Assembly (NCBI GenBank): GCA_013298995.1
Contig: JAAFJW010000004.1
Span: 1 to 47,994 of the forward strand
Direction of reading: 5' to 3'
Length of the DNA stretch: 47,994 nucleotides
Origin: Sphingobacteriales bacterium
Lineage (GTDB): Bacteria; Bacteroidota; Bacteroidia; Sphingobacteriales; Sphingobacteriaceae
Made by a program: the position numbers and the translations under genes. This document shows positions 42,244 through 47,994 of the stretch, piece by piece (position 1 is the first letter of the stretch; every line of letters begins with the position of its first letter). The notes below the pieces were generated by a model. The model saw only the letters and a program-made list of their open reading frames with translations. It did not search any database and was not told the DNA's origin.

Positions 42244-45200
42244 ATGTTTCAAACTTCTACAAAAACCTACTTCTTAAAATTTTTGTTTTTAGCCCTATTT
42301 CTATTTTGTTTTAATATAGGGTTCTCTCAAATCCGTAACGGATATTTAAAAGGTTACGTTATTGATGGTTCTACCAATAAAAAAATATTAAATGCCAAAA
42401 TATCTCATAGCGGTGTATCCATAAATACCATCTATAAAAATACAGAAACGGGTATCGATGGAAGTTATATATTAGAAACCGACCCCGAAACGTACACCAT
42501 AACCTATTCTGCAAAGGGGTTTCAAACCAAACAAATCGAAGGCGTAAATATTAGCGAAAATAACCTCAGCTATTTAGACGTAGTTTTGTACCCTGTAACC
42601 AACCCCAACTTTAACGTTAATGGTTTATCATTAACCACCGATTCGTTAAATTTTGCAGATTCGGTTAAGTCAACAAATTTTAGGGCCGAACATTACGCTG
42701 TTGCTAACCTATCTCAAAAAAACTCAGCCGATTTTCAGTTGCTATCCTCCGAAACCATACAACCAGGGATTGATAAAAATGCCAGTTTTGTATTAAAACG
42801 TTTAAACGGATTGGTGGTTTTAGATAATCCTAATAACCAACAATTACAAACTTTAACTATACGAGGCTTAGGCCAAAGGTATAATCAGGTAACGCTAAAC
42901 GGTGCACTTTTTAATTCGTTTGATGCCACAAAACGCAATTTCGCACTAGATTTTATCCCTACCGAAGCTATTGATAATGTAAGTTTAACTAAAAGTGCCG
43001 ATCCTTTTACCCCAGCCGATTATTCGGGAGGATCTATAAATATAAATACCAAAGAGTTTCCCGAAAAAGATTTTATTTACGCCCAAGCGGGCAGCGGTTT
43101 TTCGCAGTACAGCATTGATAAAAATTTTTTGGGAGATAAAACTGGTGGTGGTGCAGAGTTTTTGGGCTTTGGCGGTAAAAGCCGAGATTTACCAGCCGAG
43201 TTTCCTAACCATAAATCAGAATTTGAATTTAATAAACTTAATGTACAAGAACAGGTTAGGCTTTCTAAAATGCTGACTACTAATTTAAGTCCCAAAAACT
43301 TTGGTAACACAAGCCCAAATGCTAATTTTATATTTGGTTACGGAAAAACCCTATACCTTAAGGGTGGAGAAAAACTTGGCTTTATTGCTTATATAAAGCA
43401 AAAACATAATAACCTTATCGAAGATTTTGAAACCCAAGCCATACCTGATGTGGCCAATAACCCATTTCCTTTTAGCCAACAAAAATTGTTGGTAAAAGCA
43501 CAATCTATCAACACTAGGTTTATCAGTAATGCTGACTTAGGCGGCTTTTTTAATGCCACCATTGCCTTTAATAAAAGTAAAATATCTTTTAAGAATATGT
43601 TGGGTACTATGTTAATTAACAACTTAACTGTAAAACAACGTTACAAAAAATATGATGAAGACATAAAAGCTAGTAATGGTGTAAATTATTTTGTTGACGA
43701 TAAAAAATTATGGGTATCGCAATTATCGGGTACGCATAGCTTAGGTAACGATGGTAACTTTAAACTAAATTGGAATGCCAACTATACTTATTTTAAACAA
43801 AAAAACCCAGATGACCGCAACTTTTTATTACAGCGAGATACCATTACCAATAAGTATGAACTAGCAAACAATAGGTTTGATTTTATAAACTCGGGCCGTA
43901 AATGGACAGAAACCAGCGAAAAAAGCTTTTTTGGAGATATAAACATTCAAATACCATTTAACCTGCTAAACCATGCACAAGTATTATCGGGCGGTATTAA
44001 TATACAAACCAAAAACAAAGTGTTATTTACCGATTTATTAATGTACACAGGCAAAGGATTTACCAGCCCCGATAGCCTATTAGCTGCCGACCGCTACTAC
44101 CAAGGTGGTTTAACCCTTACCAACTATTTTATTAAAGACATAAACTTACGCGACGGAGTAAATGTTGCGGATAACAGTAAGGGTAATTATACGGCTTCAT
44201 CTAACATTGGTGCATCGTACTTAAAATTAGAAAGTAAAATTACCAATGCATTAACTGCCAATGTAGGCTTTAGGTTAGAAACCAGCAGTAATTTAATATC
44301 TAACATCGAATACAGAAATGAGCCAGGTTTTAAATACCCGCAGCTATATACCATGAACGAAAACTCGAAAATTGTAGATTATAACCTTTTACCATCATTA
44401 AAAGTAAACTATAAAGCTGCTAACGATATTACCGTTTATGCACTGTATTACAAATCGTTAAACAGGCCACAATTACAAGAACTATCGCAATACCGTAGTT
44501 TCGATACGCATGCTTCGATAGTAAACATAGGTAACCCATTATTAGCCTTAACCACCATTGATAACATAGATTTAGGCATTAATGTATATAAAATTAAAGG
44601 TACTAGTATAAGCTTAAGCGGTTTTTATAAAAAAATAGACCAACCGATAGAAAACGTTTTATCTACCTATGGCAATACATTTGGTGTTTTACAATCTACA
44701 CCATTTAATATGCCTACGGCAACTATTTTAGGCATCGAGTATGCTATACAATCAAAACTCGATTTTATTTCAAAAAGGTTAAAAGACCTTACTTTTTTTA
44801 CCAATGCAAATTATGTAAAATCTAAAGTAGAAAAAGGTTTTATACGCAGTAGCCGTACACCTCAAATAGAAGAACATACCCTTAGCGGAAGTCCAAATTA
44901 TACTATAAATGCAGGTTTAACTTACAGTAAACCCAAAATTGGCTCTGTTACCGTATTGTATAACACAACTGGCGATTATGTTACCGCAGTAGGCTCGGGT
45001 ACGGTATATAAATTGGCCAACGGTAACTCGGTTAAAGCCATTCCCGATTATGTAGTTAGAGGTAACCACAGGTTAGATTTACAAATGAGTAAAAAACTAT
45101 TAAAATCTAAAGCGCAAATAATATTTGGAGTTAACAATATATTAAACCAAGCCGATATTGTTTACCAAGACCTTAACGGCAATAAAAAGTTTGATAAACC

Positions 45201-45324
45201 TGTAAAACTAACTATAAACAACACTGGCGAACAGGGTTATTTACAAAGAGGAGTTGACAATACCGTAATAAGTATAAGAGCGCAGCCATCTTATTATTTA
45301 ACGTTTTCTTATACATTTTACTAA
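42244..45324 (+). CDS. TonB-dependent outer-membrane receptor
   Basis: 1026 residues from the ATG at 42244; a GTG at 42220 would add 8 residues ahead of the signal peptide. The signal peptide ends near CFNIGFSQ. A carboxypeptidase-regulatory-like domain (about 25-115, GYLKGYVIDGSTNKKI) precedes the plug (about 165-285: TLTIRGLGQRYNQVTLNGAL and YSGGSININTKEFP) and a large beta-barrel ending in YYLTFSYTFY with the terminal aromatic residue of outer-membrane proteins. It imports a ligand using TonB energy. It is not a typical SusC, since no SusD follows; instead a beta-helix lipoprotein gene begins 68 bp downstream. Confidence 0.92.
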   Translation: MFQTSTKTYFLKFLFLALFLFCFNIGFSQIRNGYLKGYVIDGSTNKKILNAKISHSGVSINTIYKNTETGIDGSYILETDPETYTITYSAKGFQTKQIEGVNISENNLSYLDVVLYPVTNPNFNVNGLSLTTDSLNFADSVKSTNFRAEHYAVANLSQKNSADFQLLSSETIQPGIDKNASFVLKRLNGLVVLDNPNNQQLQTLTIRGLGQRYNQVTLNGALFNSFDATKRNFALDFIPTEAIDNVSLTKSADPFTPADYSGGSININTKEFPEKDFIYAQAGSGFSQYSIDKNFLGDKTGGGAEFLGFGGKSRDLPAEFPNHKSEFEFNKLNVQEQVRLSKMLTTNLSPKNFGNTSPNANFIFGYGKTLYLKGGEKLGFIAYIKQKHNNLIEDFETQAIPDVANNPFPFSQQKLLVKAQSINTRFISNADLGGFFNATIAFNKSKISFKNMLGTMLINNLTVKQRYKKYDEDIKASNGVNYFVDDKKLWVSQLSGTHSLGNDGNFKLNWNANYTYFKQKNPDDRNFLLQRDTITNKYELANNRFDFINSGRKWTETSEKSFFGDINIQIPFNLLNHAQVLSGGINIQTKNKVLFTDLLMYTGKGFTSPDSLLAADRYYQGGLTLTNYFIKDINLRDGVNVADNSKGNYTASSNIGASYLKLESKITNALTANVGFRLETSSNLISNIEYRNEPGFKYPQLYTMNENSKIVDYNLLPSLKVNYKAANDITVYALYYKSLNRPQLQELSQYRSFDTHASIVNIGNPLLALTTIDNIDLGINVYKIKGTSISLSGFYKKIDQPIENVLSTYGNTFGVLQSTPFNMPTATILGIEYAIQSKLDFISKRLKDLTFFTNANYVKSKVEKGFIRSSRTPQIEEHTLSGSPNYTINAGLTYSKPKIGSVTVLYNTTGDYVTAVGSGTVYKLANGNSVKAIPDYVVRGNHRLDLQMSKKLLKSKAQIIFGVNNILNQADIVYQDLNGNKKFDKPVKLTINNTGEQGYLQRGVDNTVISIRAQPSYYLTFSYTFY

Positions 45325-45392
45325 AAAGCAAAAACTATTAACCCGTTCTAATTTTAATAAAATATTTAATTTATTAACAAAGAAATTCTATA

Positions 45393-46757
45393 ATGAAAAA
45401 AAATAAATTTATATACTTACTTACTGCTATTATTTTGTTTGGTGGCTTAATTGTTAGCTGTAAAAAACAAGAAGACATTACTATTAAAACACCAAAGCCC
45501 GAAAAAAATATTAGTGCATTTAAAGTTAGTAACAATTTTCCGAAAGTAATGCACCTTTACAGCGATACCGTTTATACGATTGATGAGGTTTTTAACCGCT
45601 TAGACGGAGAACAATTAATTATTGATTCTGGTACACTTATTAAAGTAGGCAAATTTGATAAAAATGTGCCCTCTGGTAGCTCCATTGGTGGTATATTTAT
45701 TGGGCCAGGTGCTAGTATGGTAGCTAATGGTACGGCACAAAAACCCATTGTTTTTACCAGTAGTACACCTAAAGGTTTACAAGATGTAAATTGGCAGGGT
45801 ATTTATATAAAAGGTAAATCATACAATAACAACGGAGGGGCAAGCGGTAGCCCAACCGATTTTTCTTGCTCGCTTAAATATGTTAGGGTAGAGTTTGCAT
45901 CATTAACTTTTGATGGCGTAGGTAGCCAAAGCCGAGTTGAAAACGTACAGGTAAGTTATACTAAACCAAAATCGGCATTTACCATAATGGGTGGTACTTT
46001 TAATGCCCACAATTTAGTATCGTATGCCTGTGGTGGTGATAACGATTTTTACATAGCTTATGGCTATACGGGTAAAATGCAAAATATAATGGCTATTCGC
46101 CATCCTTATATAGCCACATTGGGTAATGGTAATCTGCAGGCTATAGCTGGCGTATATATCGAAAACAATACCAATAAAAAAGCCTTACCCGCCACATATC
46201 CTATACTGTCAAATTTAACGGTTATTGGCCCTGGTTTACAAAATGGCATTAACCCTAATTACGCTAGGGCTACTGCAATTATTACAACCAATAATGCCAA
46301 ATTTCAAATCAGAAATTCAATCTTTTTAGATTATCCAGTAACTACTTGGGCTATGGGCGATAGAGATTCGTACAATAATTTACGTGAAAAAAGAGCAGAG
46401 GTTGATTACTCAATTTTTTATACAAAAACTTTACAAAGCCCGTTTTTTTTAATTCCTAGTGGGGCTGCACCATTTACATCGACTAATTTTGCAAACATTA
46501 TTGCGTCTTACAGCAATAATAGCCGTACAGATGTTGGTGCCCAAGCGTTTTATAAAAACCCGTTTAGTTACGAAGATATTGATTTATCGGTTAACCCTAA
46601 CACTACCATATTGTATAAAGCTAATTTTGATGCTCCTAATTTTAATGATACTTTCTTTAATAAAGTAAACTATATAGGCGCAATAGGTACCGATAATTGG
46701 TTACAAGGATGGACAAATTTTACACCTCTAAGAACCAACTATAACCAAGCCCAATAA
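45393..46757 (+). CDS. Beta-helix surface lipoprotein, paired with TonB receptors
   Basis: 454 residues. Lipoprotein signal with lipobox LIVSC (Cys23) followed by KKQ. The mature part has strand repeats such as GTLIKVGKFDKN, GGIFIGPGASMVANGTAQKP and GGTFNAHNLVSYACGGDNDF. It shares with the protein at 32006 the GTA..PI..TS motif, W.GI, an acidic D.DF..AY.G segment and N.T.IGP, so the two are paralogues. It lies between two TonB-dependent receptor genes with short spacers (68 and 33 bp), all on the plus strand, and is probably the surface partner of one or both receptors. Confidence 0.8.
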   Translation: MKKNKFIYLLTAIILFGGLIVSCKKQEDITIKTPKPEKNISAFKVSNNFPKVMHLYSDTVYTIDEVFNRLDGEQLIIDSGTLIKVGKFDKNVPSGSSIGGIFIGPGASMVANGTAQKPIVFTSSTPKGLQDVNWQGIYIKGKSYNNNGGASGSPTDFSCSLKYVRVEFASLTFDGVGSQSRVENVQVSYTKPKSAFTIMGGTFNAHNLVSYACGGDNDFYIAYGYTGKMQNIMAIRHPYIATLGNGNLQAIAGVYIENNTNKKALPATYPILSNLTVIGPGLQNGINPNYARATAIITTNNAKFQIRNSIFLDYPVTTWAMGDRDSYNNLREKRAEVDYSIFYTKTLQSPFFLIPSGAAPFTSTNFANIIASYSNNSRTDVGAQAFYKNPFSYEDIDLSVNPNTTILYKANFDAPNFNDTFFNKVNYIGAIGTDNWLQGWTNFTPLRTNYNQAQ

Positions 46758-46790
46758 CCCCTACAATATTTTAAACATAAATATAAAAAT

Positions 46791-47994
46791 ATGAAGTTTT
46801 TTTACAGCTATAAAATGTTAAACCCTAACTATTGCACTATTAAAAAAATAGTAGCCTTTATTTTAGTAATGTTTAATTTTTTGCTTTGCGCCCAAGCGCA
46901 AAATAACAATGGTAAAGTTGCAGGTAAATTGTACGACGCCGCTACCAACGAAACCCTTATAGGCGTGGTGGTAAGTGTAGAAGGATTAAAAACCTCTACC
47001 TCAACCGACCCTAGCGGTAATTACGTACTATCTTTACCAGCAGGTACATATACCCTAAATTTTAGGTACATAGGCTACCAAACCAAGCGTTTAAGTGGGG
47101 TAGAGGTTAAAAAAGCACAAACTACGTTTCAAAACATTATTTTAAAATCGGCATCGCAGCAATTGCAAAGCGTGGTGGTAACATCTTCAGTAAAAAAAGA
47201 AAGCCAATCGGCTGTGTACTCGGCACAAAAACGTAGTTCGGCAGTATCAGACGGTATATCGCAAGAAGCTATACGCAAAACTCCCGACAATAATGCCGCC
47301 CAAGTGCTTACCCGTGTTACAGGCATAAATATACAAGACAATAAATTTGTGGTAGTGCGTGGCCTTGGCGACCAATACAACCAAACCATGGTAAACGGCG
47401 TACAAATGACCAGTACCGAAACCGATAGAAATGCTTTTTCGTTCGATTTAATACCCGCTGCCGTTATTGATAATATAGTAGTAAACAAAACCGCCACGCC
47501 CGATATGCCAGGCAACTTCGCGGGTGGCGTGGTACAAATAAATACCAAAGATTTTCCAGATAATAATTTTATATCGGTTAATATACAAGGAGGCTTCTCG
47601 GACCAAACCATTGGTAGAGATTTTTACTCGGATAAACGCACCCCACTAGAGTTTTTAAGCTTTGGCGGAACCAGCAGAAACTTACCCAAAGATTTTCCGT
47701 TAAGTACCAGTAGAGTACCCGAAACGGCCTTAAACACACAAGAACGCTACCGTTACTTGCGTATGTTGCCCAATAATTTAGTACCTATAAACAATGGCCC
47801 ATCGCAGCCTAACCAGCAGGTACAAATAGGTTTTGGGCGAACCATTAACTTAAAAAACAATACCAAATTTGGTATTGTAGCTGCATTAAACCAACGTAAA
47901 ACGGAGTTGATAGAGGAAGAGATTAGCGGAAGCGGGCCTACCTTTTTTGAAATAAATACTACTAAGCCTAGTGCAATTTTTCATCCTTTAGTAG
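46791..47994 (+). CDS. TonB-dependent outer-membrane receptor (partial, runs off the window)
   Basis: Open from the ATG at 46791 to the window edge without a stop, 401 residues visible. Signal peptide ending near LLCAQAQ; carboxypeptidase-regulatory-like domain (about 40-125, GKVAGKLYDAATNETLIGVV); then the plug with ITRVTGINIQ-like and VVVRGLGDQYNQTMVNGVQ motifs, TPDMPGNFAGGVVQINTKDF, and the first barrel strands. The plug closely parallels that of the receptor at 42244 (RGLG..YNQ..(L/V)NG, F..D.IP..(V/A)IDN), so the two are paralogues. A 3' end beyond 47994 is expected. Confidence 0.93.
   Translation, partial: MKFFYSYKMLNPNYCTIKKIVAFILVMFNFLLCAQAQNNNGKVAGKLYDAATNETLIGVVVSVEGLKTSTSTDPSGNYVLSLPAGTYTLNFRYIGYQTKRLSGVEVKKAQTTFQNIILKSASQQLQSVVVTSSVKKESQSAVYSAQKRSSAVSDGISQEAIRKTPDNNAAQVLTRVTGINIQDNKFVVVRGLGDQYNQTMVNGVQMTSTETDRNAFSFDLIPAAVIDNIVVNKTATPDMPGNFAGGVVQINTKDFPDNNFISVNIQGGFSDQTIGRDFYSDKRTPLEFLSFGGTSRNLPKDFPLSTSRVPETALNTQERYRYLRMLPNNLVPINNGPSQPNQQVQIGFGRTINLKNNTKFGIVAALNQRKTELIEEEISGSGPTFFEINTTKPSAIFHPLV

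Noticed and set aside
47129-47611. Minus-strand 160-residue open frame at the right end
   Set aside because: It is antisense to the plug domain of the partial TonB-dependent receptor, whose frame is open from 46791 to the edge with all expected motifs.

Overview
The window is AT-rich chromosomal DNA from a member of the Bacteroidota, most likely a Sphingobacteriia- or Chitinophagia-like environmental bacterium. The evidence is large TonB-dependent receptors with an N-terminal carboxypeptidase-regulatory-like domain, many lipoproteins with a Cys box followed by charged residues (SCKK-type), promoter boxes of the form TAnnTTTG, start codons without clear Shine-Dalgarno sequences, and a bacterial RNase P RNA. 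No gene for rRNA, tRNA or CRISPR was seen. Genus-level assignment cannot be made from this sequence alone.

Layout. (1) 0-18 kb is mostly housekeeping on the minus strand: trxB; a purC-STAS-rnz run; an AlbA_2/HATPase regulator; a conserved acidic protein; ddl (plus strand) convergent with a truncated transposase; the complete elongasome operon mreB-mreC-mreD-PBP2-rodA; purH; rnpB with its promoter-like box and terminator; and a lipoprotein-SCO-cytochrome c operon. (2) 18-24.4 kb is accessory. Six copies of a repeat with a nearly invariant ~80-bp core separate small cargo units: two secreted proteins, a YefM/YoeB pair, a pentapeptide-repeat protein, a lipoprotein and a HTH-antitoxin-PemK module. 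This cassette-like array is the most unusual part of the window. (3) 24.7-31.3 kb is a tetR-tolC-MFP-RND efflux operon with a clear promoter/operator, flanked by two direct copies of a ~140-bp structured repeat. (4) 32-33.5 kb is a probably highly expressed beta-helix lipoprotein. (5) 33.8-38.9 kb is a run of five glycosyltransferases on the minus strand, followed divergently by an outer-membrane-type protein, an S41 peptidase lipoprotein and an exostosin-like protein. (6) 42-48 kb holds a TonB-dependent receptor, a beta-helix lipoprotein related to the one in region 4, and a second TonB-dependent receptor that runs off the window.

How the genes work together. Peptidoglycan precursor synthesis (ddl) lies near lateral-wall synthesis (mreBCD-PBP2-rodA). 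SCO and cytochrome c suggest copper-oxidase assembly and respiration. The efflux operon is a self-contained tripartite pump with its own repressor. The glycosyltransferases and their divergent neighbours look like a surface-glycan locus. The TonB receptor/beta-helix lipoprotein group looks like an outer-membrane uptake system in which a beta-helix lipoprotein takes the place of a SusD-type partner; that last point is inference.
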